A DNA stretch of 14,583 nucleotides, taken from positions 1 through 14,583 of the forward strand of contig JAJRYU010000351.1 of assembly GCA_024275615.1 (NCBI GenBank), written 5' to 3'. The notes under the pieces were generated by a model that did no database searches, had not been told where the DNA came from, and was given only the letters and a program-made list of their open reading frames with translations. The position numbers were made by a program, and so were the translations under genes. This DNA comes from Planctomycetota bacterium (GTDB lineage Bacteria > Planctomycetota > GCA-002687715 > DRQF01). Shown here one piece after another: positions 1 to 7,092 of the stretch (its first letter is position 1; each line of letters starts with the position of its first letter).

Positions 1-856
1 CGGTCACCACACCGTGAACATCCCGTCCATTGTCGAGTTGCACCTGAAAATCTTCCACGGGTGTTTTCGTCGAGAGATTCGCTTCCAAGCCTTCTTTGGG
101 GGGAAACCCATTGGCGATAACGGTTATTCGAGCTTTGCCCGATTCCAAACCCGCGGCACGAAATCGTCCATTTTCATCCGTCGTGACATGGCGCGCATTG
201 AGGGAGTTTGAGCCAAAAATGACGAATACGCCGGCAGAATTCCCTTTGGGGACAGCTATCGAAACTTCAGCTTCGGCAACGGGTACGCTTGCAGAATTCA
301 AAACTTGGCCGGCCAACACGGCGCCCCGTTGGGCGATGAGATCCCCCACGTCATATTCCACGCCGCTGAAGAAATCGAAGACCTTTCTGGCCTTGCGGAA
401 CTCTTGTGGCCACGCTTCTATTTTTTGCCTGGGACCGTGAGGCACTCCTCGCAGCACAAATGCACCCCCCTCATCTGTGATCGCTTTCAATGGCTCCATT
501 TTCTTGCCGCCCAGATTAGCGAATGGCGTGATGTGAGATACCGATGAAACAGAGACTTCGACACCTACAATTGGTTTCCCCAATTCATCCAAAAGGCGAC
601 CAATGACACGGTTCTTGGCAGTAGAAGAGGCAGGATTTTCCTGGCCTTCGGTATTTGACTGGCTTTGGGCATCAAGAGCCTGAATTTGCTTGGGCACCAC
701 ACCCTTGGCTCGCCGGGTCGTGTCGCCCCCTTTGGGCACGGACGCGATATCGACGCCATCAAGGTCGCCGGAATCCGCGTCCTGTTGAAACTGGAAGAAC
801 GCAAATCCCGCCCCCAAGAGAGCCAGTAGGACCACTGCAACGGCGAGTTTGTTCAT
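1..856 (-). CDS. Exported carboxypeptidase-regulatory-like domain protein (3' end beyond window)
   Basis: Open from an ATG at 856 to the window edge: 285 residues with no stop, so the C-terminus is missing. Residues 1-24 form a hydrophobic N-terminal segment (MNKLAVAVVLLALLGAGFAF...), a signal anchor or uncleaved signal peptide, followed by a polar linker to about residue 80. Two carboxypeptidase-regulatory-like (Ig-like beta-sandwich) units follow. One runs about 83-150 (VIGRLLDELGKPIVGVEVSV, later TDEGGAFVLRGVP). The other runs about 179-252 (LAGQVLNSASVPVAEAEVSI, later TDENGRFRAAGLESGKARI). A third seems to start at about 277 (GRDVHGVV). The 'G-x-V-xD-xx-G-x-P-(V/I)-x-x-(V/A)-x-V' plus 'T-D-x-x-G-x-F' pattern is typical of this fold. 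The gene is divergent from the DUF4097-like gene. A purine-rich leader (857-878, AGGAGAGGGAAGAGAG on the coding strand) supports the start. The role is probably envelope or surface; no enzymatic residues are seen. Confidence 0.8.
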   Translation of the reverse strand, partial: MNKLAVAVVLLALLGAGFAFFQFQQDADSGDLDGVDIASVPKGGDTTRRAKGVVPKQIQALDAQSQSNTEGQENPASSTAKNRVIGRLLDELGKPIVGVEVSVSSVSHITPFANLGGKKMEPLKAITDEGGAFVLRGVPHGPRQKIEAWPQEFRKARKVFDFFSGVEYDVGDLIAQRGAVLAGQVLNSASVPVAEAEVSIAVPKGNSAGVFVIFGSNSLNARHVTTDENGRFRAAGLESGKARITVIANGFPPKEGLEANLSTKTPVEDFQVQLDNGRDVHGVVT

Positions 857-1001
857 CTTCTTCTCTCTTCCCTCTCCTGAGACGGCACCGACTAGAATAG
901 GCGAGATCGAGCCCCATACTTGAGAGTCCACGCCACAATCCCTGGCCTTAACAGCCATAAGCTTGTCGATTCGTCGGCAGAATATTATGAAGGACGGTAA
1001 G

Positions 1002-1019
1002 AAGGAGCACAGGCTCCTT
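1002..1019 (+). promoter_or_regulatory. Small hairpin in the leader of the DUF4097-like gene
   Basis: AAGGAGC (1002-1008) pairs perfectly with GCTCCTT (1013-1019) around an ACAG loop. The left arm itself looks like a Shine-Dalgarno sequence but lies about 30 bases before the GTG start, too far to serve it; the usable AGGA is at 1027-1030. The hairpin may shape or stabilise the 5' leader. Function is unknown and chance cannot be excluded. Confidence 0.25.
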
Positions 1020-1037
1020 GCAATTTAGGAAAAAACT

Positions 1038-1898
1038 GTGCGAATCTTCACTCTTGTCGCTGCCTTTGGCCTTGGTGCTGTTTGTTGCCTCCCTTTGGGC
1101 TGCGGCGCAAATACCTTTGAGCATGAGTTCAAACAGAAACTCCAGCAGAAAGAGGCGGTTGATCTCGTCATCGAAAATGCCAGAGGTGACATCACTATCG
1201 AAGGGGCCGATGAGTCTTCAACGCTGATTATCACGGCTTTGGTGAAAGCAACAACAGACGAAAGAGCCAAGGCCTGTATCCTTGAGCGTAATACCAAGGA
1301 CGGACGGCTAAAGATCGCCGTTCGTTGGCCAGATGGTGGACTTCTCGACGGCGAATCATGCGATCTCAAGGTCATCGTCCCCGTTGGCGGCTCAACGCAA
1401 ATAAATGCCAACGAGGGAAAAATCAAAGTGACGCGGTTGGAAGGTGCTCTGAGAATATCGTCGGAGGCCGCTCGAATCGGAATTTTCAATCATGAAGGTG
1501 ATGTTGAGATCGACGCCAAAGGCGAAGATGTCGCTTGCCACGAGATTCAGGGCAAAGTGACCGTGAGGAATTCTGACGGTTGGGTCAAGATCATTGGCGT
1601 CCAAGAAAATGTCAAGATTGAAACAACGAACGAGCGCATCGAAATTGAGTGCTACCCAACATTCAGCGGCGTCATTGATGTCAAGGGCACTAACTCATCC
1701 ATTCAGGCTACAATCGGCAGAAAACAAACGGGCGAATTCCAGCTCATCAACCCTCAAGGTCAGTTGGAGTGGGATTTGGGTGAACGGGGCACTCTTCTCA
1801 GAAAAAACAAGACAAGTGCCACGATCGTAGTCAAGAACCGGAAGAAGAAATCGCGCATTCAGACTACGAATGGCAACATCAAACTCATCGTCCCTTAG
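1038..1898 (+). CDS. Exported DUF4097-like beta-repeat (putative adhesin-type) protein
   Basis: A 286-residue protein starting at GTG (1038), with AGGA at 1027-1030, 7 bases upstream. No ATG or other start gives a better signal sequence. Residues 1-22 are a signal peptide (MRIFTLVAAFGLGAVCCLPLGC). The LPLGC end resembles a lipobox but has Pro at -3 and Leu at -2, so lipoprotein status is uncertain. The rest consists of short beta-strand repeats alternating hydrophobic residues with Gly/Asn turns: VIENARGDITIEGADES, then ANEGKIKVTRLEGAL, NHEGDVEIDAKGEDV, IQGKVTVRNSDGWVKI, ending TTNGNIKLIVP. This pattern ('N-x-x-G-x-I-x-V') is characteristic of DUF4097/DUF4098 (putative adhesin) proteins, thought to fold as a right-handed beta-helix-like solenoid. 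Whether it binds a surface, another protein or acts in envelope stress cannot be read from sequence. Family call fairly sure, role unknown. Confidence 0.75.
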   Translation: MRIFTLVAAFGLGAVCCLPLGCGANTFEHEFKQKLQQKEAVDLVIENARGDITIEGADESSTLIITALVKATTDERAKACILERNTKDGRLKIAVRWPDGGLLDGESCDLKVIVPVGGSTQINANEGKIKVTRLEGALRISSEAARIGIFNHEGDVEIDAKGEDVACHEIQGKVTVRNSDGWVKIIGVQENVKIETTNERIEIECYPTFSGVIDVKGTNSSIQATIGRKQTGEFQLINPQGQLEWDLGERGTLLRKNKTSATIVVKNRKKKSRIQTTNGNIKLIVP

Positions 1899-2080
1899 TC
1901 TGCTCTGTGGGTCACAAAGAGACCTTGCCGATTTATTGCCTTCTTCGGACAATTCCTCGTCATCAAGGGCAGACAGGATCGCCCTTTTCACGTAAAAGTG
2001 GGTGCGAAATGGGTCGATCGCGGGGCAGCTCAAGAGCGTGAGCCGCAGGTTAACCTCAAGAAAAGGACGAATCCCAAAAC

Positions 2081-3244
2081 ATGGTTACAGTCTTCATCCC
2101 AAAGGAAACGGCCGACGGTGAAACGCGCGTAGCCGCTTCGCCAGAATCCGTCGGCAAGCTGATCAAGGCCGGCCTCAAAGTGCAGGTCGAAGCTGGCGCT
2201 GGCGCTGGCGCTTTTATCGTCGACTCCGCTTATGAGGCTGCAGGTGCTGAGCTCATGCCTGCCGGTGACGATGCTTTTTCACAAGCCGACGTCATTTTCA
2301 AAGTGCGCGAACCTGGCCCCCATCCGTCGGGAAAACACGAACTTGAGTTGGTGAAGAAGGGAGCGGTCTTTATCTCCCTTTTTGTTCCGCAGTCGGCCCT
2401 CGACGATGTCAAATTGGCTCAAAATCGCGCCCTCAAATTTTTCTCTATGAATCTCGTACCCCGAATTTCTCGGGCACAAAGCATGGACGCGCTGAGTTCG
2501 CAAGCCAACATCGCTGGCTACAAAGCCGTACTCCTGGCAGCGGCCCAATTGCCACGCTACTTCCCGCTCTTGATGACCGCCGCGGGAACTGTCAAACCCG
2601 CCAAGATTGTGATTATGGGTGCCGGCGTCGCTGGCCTCCAGGCAATCGCGACGGCGAAACGACTGGGGGCACAAGTCTGGGCCACTGATGTTCGCTTGGC
2701 GGTGAAAGAACAAGTCGAAAGCTTGGGTGCCAAGTTTATCGATATCCCTGGCATGGAAGATTTGGAAGACGAACACGGTTACGCCAAGCCTCCAACACCC
2801 GAGTTCTTGGCAAGACAACGCCAAATCGTCGGCGACCAAATCGCCGAATCCGACGTTGTGATTACCACAGCTCTCATACCAGGCCGAAAAGCCCCGGTTC
2901 TTGTGCCCAAGAGCCTCGTTGAGAGAATGCGGCCTGGTTCCTGCATTGTCGATATTGCTGCCGAACAAGGTGGCAACTGCGAATGTACAGTGGCCGGAGA
3001 AACGACCGACGTCGGCGGGGTTTCGGTCATCGGCCCTCGCAACCTTCCGGGCACGTTGTCAGTCAACGCAAGCGAACTCTATGCCCGTAACATCATGACG
3101 TTCTTCCTGTCGATGGTAAAGGAAGGCGAGCTCGTCTTTGACTTTGAAGATGAAGTTGTAGCCCAGTCATGCGTTGTTTTCGAAGAAGAGATCAAACACG
3201 GACCGACGGCTTCGTTGATCGCAAACGAAGGAGGGAATTCCTAA
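2081..3244 (+). CDS. pntAA: NAD(P) transhydrogenase subunit alpha, part 1 (soluble domain I)
   Basis: A 387-residue protein: the soluble NAD(H)-binding domain I of proton-translocating transhydrogenase, which transfers hydride between NADH and NADP+ driven by the proton gradient to make NADPH. The N-terminus (VFIPKETADGETRVAASPES) is the alanine dehydrogenase/PNT N-terminal domain. At about 128-147 lies the family signature R-x-x-R-A-Q-x-M-D-A-L-S-S-Q-A-N-I-A-G-Y. The NAD-binding Rossmann glycine motif GAGVAGLQA begins near residue 180, with the acidic residue of ATDVR ending the next strand. It stops before any membrane segment, so the alpha chain is split from its membrane part, as in Rhodospirillum rubrum and unlike E. 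coli. Start ATG at 2081 matches the family; AAGGA lies rather far (12 bases) upstream. It overlaps pntAB by one base (TAATG). Residues around 40-46 carry an Ala-Gly run from three GCTGGC repeats. Confidence 0.97.
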   Translation: MVTVFIPKETADGETRVAASPESVGKLIKAGLKVQVEAGAGAGAFIVDSAYEAAGAELMPAGDDAFSQADVIFKVREPGPHPSGKHELELVKKGAVFISLFVPQSALDDVKLAQNRALKFFSMNLVPRISRAQSMDALSSQANIAGYKAVLLAAAQLPRYFPLLMTAAGTVKPAKIVIMGAGVAGLQAIATAKRLGAQVWATDVRLAVKEQVESLGAKFIDIPGMEDLEDEHGYAKPPTPEFLARQRQIVGDQIAESDVVITTALIPGRKAPVLVPKSLVERMRPGSCIVDIAAEQGGNCECTVAGETTDVGGVSVIGPRNLPGTLSVNASELYARNIMTFFLSMVKEGELVFDFEDEVVAQSCVVFEEEIKHGPTASLIANEGGNS

Positions 3245-3525
3245 TGCTTATCGTAGGCCTATACGTCTTTGTCCTGGCCCTTTTTCTTGGCGTCGAGATC
3301 ATCACAAAGGTCCCACCAACGCTGCACACGCCTTTGATGTCGGGAGCAAATGCCATCTCAGGAATCACAGTTGTCGGGGCGCTAGCTTGTGCGACAACAG
3401 CGGCGTTTAGCGGTAGCAACATCTTGGGATTCTTGGCGATCGTTCTTGCCACCATCAACTGCGTCGGTGGGTTTGCCGTAACCGACCGCATGCTCAAGAT
3501 GTTCTCAGCCCCCGCGAAGAAATAA
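3244..3525 (+). CDS. pntAB: NAD(P) transhydrogenase subunit alpha, part 2 (membrane domain II N-terminal part)
   Basis: A 93-residue integral membrane protein with about three transmembrane helices: MLIVGLYVFVLALFLGVEII, then the 38-55 region (AISGITVVGALACATTAA), then ILGFLAIVLATINCVGGFAV. It carries the conserved segment HTPLMSGANAISGI typical of this subunit. The ATG at 3244 overlaps the pntAA stop by one base and has a strong GGAGGG at 3230-3235, so translation is probably coupled. A GTG-type start at 3169 in the same frame would prepend 25 residues read across pntAA with no family match, so it is not used. It pairs with PntB to build the proton channel and anchors PntAA at the membrane. 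Confidence 0.96.
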   Translation: MLIVGLYVFVLALFLGVEIITKVPPTLHTPLMSGANAISGITVVGALACATTAAFSGSNILGFLAIVLATINCVGGFAVTDRMLKMFSAPAKK

Positions 3526-3552
3526 TTCTGACTCCACGGAAACAACTCTGTC

Positions 3553-5025
3553 ATGACTGACTTTCTGGTTCATACATCCTACCTCGTTGGCGCCGGCTGC
3601 TTCATTTTTGGCATCAAGCGCATGTCCAGAGTCCGGACAGCTCAAGCCGGTAATCGTTTGGCTGGAATTGGCATGCTCTTGGCCGTCATCGCCACGTTCA
3701 TCGCTTTGGGCAGTGTCAACTACACTTGGATCATCTCCGGTCTCATCGTCGGCGGCGCCATTGGCGGCATTCTGGCGAAACGAGTTGAAATGACGTCGAT
3801 GCCTGAGCTTGTGGCTCTTTTCAATGGCCTTGGTGGCGCTGCGAGCTTCTTGGTGGCTCTGTCGATGTTCTTCAAGTTGCGCTACAGCGGCTGGTGGGTT
3901 GAACTCGACAAGTTGGACATCGAGAAGACTCTCTCAGAGATCCCCGGTGGCGGTACCACCGGCATTGCGCTCGCACTAAGTCTCTTGGTGGGGGGGCTCA
4001 CCTTGAGCGGTTCAGTGATCGCCTTCGCCAAGCTCTCTGGCAAGATGAAAGGCGCACCCATTCTGCTGCCGGCAAGGCACCTCATTAACTTGGGCTCCTT
4101 CGCGGCCATGATTCTCTTCGCAGGGTTGGCGGTTTACGCCACGACCGGTGGCTTCATAACCGGTCTGTTGATGATTCTTGTTCTTCTGATTGCCTTGGCC
4201 TTGGGAGTTCTCTTGGTCATTCCCATTGGCGGAGCAGACATGCCCGTGGTGATTTCCCTGCTCAACTCCTACTCGGGCATCGCTGCGTCCATGACAGGTT
4301 TTGTACTCTTGAGCGCCCAACAAGGAAGTGAAGGCGCCTTGATGTTGATCGTTTGTGGTGCTCTCGTCGGTGCTGCTGGAATTATCCTCACCAACCTAAT
4401 GTGTAAGGCCATGAACCGCTCCTTGATCAACGTTTTGACCGGTGGCTTTGGTGACACCGGCGGCGGTGGTACGGGCGACAATTCGGAGTACGAAAACGTC
4501 ACGTCATTTGGCGCTGAAGAGGCCGCCATGCTCCTCGACGGTGCCCCGCAAGTCATCATTGTCCCAGGGTATGGTTTGGCCGTTGCCCAAGCTCAACACG
4601 CGATTGCTGAGCTAGACGCCATTTTGGAGAAGAACGGCACTGTCGTAAAGTACGCTGTACACCCTGTTGCCGGTCGCATGCCTGGCCACATGAACGTGCT
4701 TCTGGCAGAAGCCAATGTGTCTTATGACAAGCTCTTTGACATGGACGACATCAATGGTGAATTCAAGAACACCGCTGTGGCTATCGTCGTCGGTGCCAAT
4801 GACGTGGTCAATCCAGCCGCCACCAACGACCCCGACTCCCCGATCGCTGGCATGCCAATCTTGAATTGCTACGAAGCTCAAAACGTCATTGTCATCAAGA
4901 GATCTTTGAGTCCGGGTTATGCTGGCATCAAGAATTCACTCTTCGAATATCCCAATACCATGATGATCTTCTCGGATGCCAAGAAAGCCGTCCAAGAGAT
5001 GGTCAAGGAATTGAAAGACCTATAG
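3553..5025 (+). CDS. pntB: NAD(P) transhydrogenase subunit beta (membrane domain and NADP-binding domain III)
   Basis: A 490-residue protein with the expected family length. The first 290 or so residues are strongly hydrophobic with about eight or nine helices, forming most of the proton path. The C-terminal part is the NADP(H)-binding domain III: VPGYGLAVAQAQ (337-348, G-Y-G-x-x-x-A), RMPGHMNVLLAEANV (375-389), YDKLFDMDDIN, GANDVVNPAA (414-423), GMPILNCYEAQNVIV and RSLSPGYAGIKNSLF, all hallmark PntB segments. It starts at ATG 3553, 27 bases after pntAB, with only a weak GGAAA upstream, so coupling to pntAB is likely. It completes the pntAA-pntAB-pntB operon; the selenoprotein-like gene follows after 17 bases. 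All expected motifs appear intact. Confidence 0.97.
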   Translation: MTDFLVHTSYLVGAGCFIFGIKRMSRVRTAQAGNRLAGIGMLLAVIATFIALGSVNYTWIISGLIVGGAIGGILAKRVEMTSMPELVALFNGLGGAASFLVALSMFFKLRYSGWWVELDKLDIEKTLSEIPGGGTTGIALALSLLVGGLTLSGSVIAFAKLSGKMKGAPILLPARHLINLGSFAAMILFAGLAVYATTGGFITGLLMILVLLIALALGVLLVIPIGGADMPVVISLLNSYSGIAASMTGFVLLSAQQGSEGALMLIVCGALVGAAGIILTNLMCKAMNRSLINVLTGGFGDTGGGGTGDNSEYENVTSFGAEEAAMLLDGAPQVIIVPGYGLAVAQAQHAIAELDAILEKNGTVVKYAVHPVAGRMPGHMNVLLAEANVSYDKLFDMDDINGEFKNTAVAIVVGANDVVNPAATNDPDSPIAGMPILNCYEAQNVIVIKRSLSPGYAGIKNSLFEYPNTMMIFSDAKKAVQEMVKELKDL

Positions 5026-5042
5026 TTGGGCGTTGACGCGAT

Positions 5043-5390
5043 ATGAAGAAGATAAAGTGGTACTACCATCGCAAGAGCTGAACGAGCTGCAAACGTTCCG
5101 ATGCTTTTATTAAAAGCCGGAACATCACGACCGGGACGGTGGTGAATGCAACCAAGGAGCGAATTGATCCCGCAGCAGCAGAAGTACTCTTGGCGCAGCA
5201 CACGCATGTTGTGGTCGCCAAAGGTAAGAAGGTCCTGCGTTTTGGTCTCAAGTCTGCGGACACGAGCGACGTGATCAAAGCCATCATCGGGCCGTCTGGA
5301 AATCTCAGAGCCCCATCGATCTCCCTAGGAAAAACACTCGTCGTCGGCTTCAACGAAGAGATGTACAGCCAGGAATTTCCCAAGGACTGA
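5043..5390 (+). CDS. ArsC/Spx-like thioredoxin-fold selenoprotein with in-frame UGA (Sec) at 5079-5081
   Basis: Reading from ATG 5043, one TGA (codon 13) interrupts an otherwise open frame to the TAA-type end at 5390: 115 residues, the usual length of ArsC-family proteins. Around the TGA the product reads KIKWYYHRKS-U-TSCKRSDAFI: a first beta strand ending in a U-x-x-C redox pair, exactly where ArsC/Spx relatives have C-x-x-C. The remainder (VVVAKGKKVLRFGLKS, GPSGNLRAPSISLGKTLVVG, FNEEMY) matches, from memory, the small 'ArsC family (seleno)protein' group that includes known Sec forms. A hairpin follows the TGA. Without recoding, only an 83-residue piece from GTG 5139 remains, lacking the first strand and active site. 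It follows pntB by 17 bases with no clear Shine-Dalgarno sequence, so translation may be coupled. Likely a thiol/selenol oxidoreductase; true arsenate reduction is not shown. The alternative is a nonsense-mutated pseudogene, less likely given the conserved frame upstream of the TGA. Confidence 0.8.
5095..5123 (+). promoter_or_regulatory. Candidate bacterial SECIS hairpin downstream of the UGA codon
   Basis: GTTCCG (5095-5100) pairs with CGGAAC (5118-5123). After an AT bulge (5101-5102), GCTTTT (5103-5108) pairs with AAAAGC (5112-5117), leaving an ATT loop (5109-5111). That gives 12 base pairs. The stem starts 13 bases after the TGA and the loop lies 28 bases after it, inside the 16-37 base spacing described for bacterial SECIS elements, which recruit SelB with Sec-tRNA. 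The two-base bulge includes a U, as in known elements. The usual G at the start of the apical loop is absent, so the fit is partial. Confidence 0.55.
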
Positions 5391-5643
5391 ATGGGAGTAG
5401 GAGTTTGGGTTCTCGGTCGGAGTGAGATCTGCCCGAAAAGACCAGTAAGTCATGGACCTTCGTCGCAAAGCTGACGCAAGTGGCGCACGTGTGCCACCCT
5501 CCCTTATGTATCGATCAAGACACGCATGCCGGGTTGTGGTGCAATGCTCCTGGGCGGGAAGGGGTGAGATGAGGGTCGCTACCCATTGAGTGGTCTTGCA
5601 TTCAAAATCAAGAAAGGCGCGAGCCTGTTCATCGACTCCGTAC

Positions 5644-6642
5644 TCAACGCAGCACCTCGTCAACTGTCCCGACCACAAAGGCGCGATCGAGGAAGGTGTC
5701 CAACTGCTCGAAGCTGGCCACATCAATCTTTCGATTCTGATCGTCAGTCAAGTCTCGAAATCGAGAAAGCAAGATCAGCCGCAACGCCTTGGCCGCAGCT
5801 TGGCGCCCCATGGTCAAACCCTCCTGTCGCCCTTCCTGCCGACCTTCGATTCGACCTTCTTCCCTGAGCTTCTGGCCTGTGGTCTTGATCACGAATTCCA
5901 CCTCCGGTTCGGTGTAAGGAACAATGCAGTCAATGAGGTCTTCATGAGCCGCGTTGGTCGATTCCAGAATATAGCAAATCGCCGCCTGCACAAAGCTCTC
6001 GCCTTTCGTTTCGCGATAGGCATCTTTGAAGAAAGAGGCCCATTCCTTTAGTAATTGACCAAAGTACTCGTTGCGAAAGTGTTTAAGGAACAAGAGCGAG
6101 AGGACGGCCACACTGGTGGTAACACGCTTTCGTTCGCGAATTTGCGCATCCGATGTCGCCGACAAATCAAAAAGCTTGTACTCCAATTCGATGGGCGCGA
6201 CGCCAGCCAGACCTGTCAGAGTTGGTCTCGAGTAGAAATCACTGAGTTTCACAGGCGCTGTCCATCTTCTTTCTCCGTTATAGAGAACCACGGGAATGAT
6301 CTCAGGAACATGGCGCTGCGAGCGATTTTCGGCGTCCAAAGCTTGGTAAATCTTGCTGACGTAGCGAAAAAGTCGCACGGGCATCATGGCAAAGGGTGTG
6401 CTTTGATGTTCAACCAAAACATAGATGTAAACCAGCTTCTCGGTCGCTTGTATCTTGAAAAGAAGATCAACCTCATGGCGCCGAAGATCTTCATCGACAA
6501 ACGTCCCAGAAACCAGGGACAAGGTTGAAAGATCAAAGTTGCGAAGAAATCTCTCGCCCATCGTAGTTCCCAGCAAAGATGCTGCATGATCGGGAGTTGA
6601 GAAAACCGTACGAAGGAAATTGTCGTGGTTGTTTGATGTCAA
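5644..6642 (-). CDS. Rpn/YhgA-like recombination-promoting nuclease (PD-(D/E)XK family)
   Basis: A 332-residue protein of the Rpn/YhgA (transposase_31-like) family. E. coli members promote RecA-independent recombination and are DNA nucleases. I place the start at TTG 6642 because GGAGG lies at 6648-6652, five bases upstream, giving MTSNNHDNFLRTVFSTPDHA, the typical family N-terminus (H-D-x-F-x-x-x-F-x-x-P). The frame stays open to a TTG at 6693, with ATG codons at 6672 and 6657, but none has a ribosome site. Nuclease core: EVDLLFKI (Asp59) and VYIYVLVEHQS (Glu78-x-Gln80) fit the PD-(D/E)XK D...E-x-Q arrangement. MPVRLFRYVSKIYQ and IPVVLYNGERRWTAP are further family hallmarks. The C-terminus has the customary E-G-R-Q-E-G repeats (about 262-280). 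Such genes spread horizontally in many copies; here it stands alone, convergent to the selenoprotein gene, with no terminal repeats seen. Confidence 0.85.
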   Translation of the reverse strand: MTSNNHDNFLRTVFSTPDHAASLLGTTMGERFLRNFDLSTLSLVSGTFVDEDLRRHEVDLLFKIQATEKLVYIYVLVEHQSTPFAMMPVRLFRYVSKIYQALDAENRSQRHVPEIIPVVLYNGERRWTAPVKLSDFYSRPTLTGLAGVAPIELEYKLFDLSATSDAQIRERKRVTTSVAVLSLLFLKHFRNEYFGQLLKEWASFFKDAYRETKGESFVQAAICYILESTNAAHEDLIDCIVPYTEPEVEFVIKTTGQKLREEGRIEGRQEGRQEGLTMGRQAAAKALRLILLSRFRDLTDDQNRKIDVASFEQLDTFLDRAFVVGTVDEVLR

Positions 6643-6856
6643 AGCGACCTCCGACATTAAGGACGTCAACATCGATTGAGTCGGACGCCTCAATGTCAGA
6701 AATCACACCAAGTTTGCCCCAAGCGGTCTTCGCTCAAATCCGCCCGCTCTCCGATTCTTGACTTGAGAGAAGCGAGGGGGTTGGGCTACCGGTGGGAGCG
6801 GTCCCCAGACCCGGATTGAAAAAGGAAGAAAAAATGATCTGGGGCCATTTCTGGAG

Positions 6857-6938
<82 letters not shown>

Positions 6939-6948
6939 GTGTGGCCCT

Positions 6949-6977
6949 ATCTTATGCCCTCCCCATGGCTGTCACAA
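6949..6977 (-). promoter_or_regulatory. Probable promoter of tRNA-Leu
   Basis: On the minus strand, TTGTGA (6977-6972) and TAAGAT (6954-6949) are separated by exactly 17 bases and match the sigma-70 -35 and -10 consensus at 4 of 6 positions each. The -10 ends 10 bases before the mature 5' end of the tRNA, so transcription would begin only a few bases upstream of it. Confidence 0.4.
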
Positions 6978-7046
6978 TATACTTCAGCAGTTGAAGCCCA
7001 CGTTTCTCAAGATTTGAGACTCTCCCGTCATATGCGGTCGGATTCG

Positions 7047-7076
7047 TTGAATCCCCCCGGCGGCCTCTGATATCGT
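7047..7076 (+). promoter_or_regulatory. Possible promoter of trmB
   Basis: TTGAAT (7047-7052), an 18-base spacer and TATCGT (7071-7076). Start of transcription would fall near 7083, giving a leader of about 10 bases before ATG 7093. That agrees with the absence of any Shine-Dalgarno sequence there. Weak matches only. Confidence 0.22.
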
Positions 7077-7092
7077 GCGTAGTATTCCGACA

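Noticed and set aside
1025..1489. Minus-strand 154-codon frame opposite the DUF4097-like gene
   Set aside because: The plus-strand frame has a signal peptide and clear beta-repeat pattern; the minus frame has neither and no ribosome site.
1925..1953. Promoter-like TTGCCG, 17 bases, GACAAT before pntAA
   Set aside because: Both boxes match consensus at only 4 of 6 positions, and the implied leader is over 100 bases. Chance matches of this quality are common.
2192..2212. Triple GCTGGC repeat inside pntAA
   Set aside because: It encodes an Ala-Gly loop at the expected place in the protein and keeps frame; a small coding microsatellite, not an independent element.
5139..5390. An 83-residue protein starting at GTG 5139
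   Set aside because: It lacks the first strand and the catalytic motif of its family, both of which lie in the same frame just upstream across the TGA. The start is an artefact of treating TGA as a stop.
5480..5497. Near-palindrome GTGGCGCACGTGTGCCAC between the selenoprotein and Rpn genes
   Set aside because: It folds into a short stem but is followed by CCTCCC, not a T run, on either strand. It is neither a convincing terminator nor a known operator.
5586..6528. Plus-strand frames of 93, 153 and 157 codons across the Rpn gene
   Set aside because: They lie opposite a recognisable nuclease gene and show no family motif or ribosome site.
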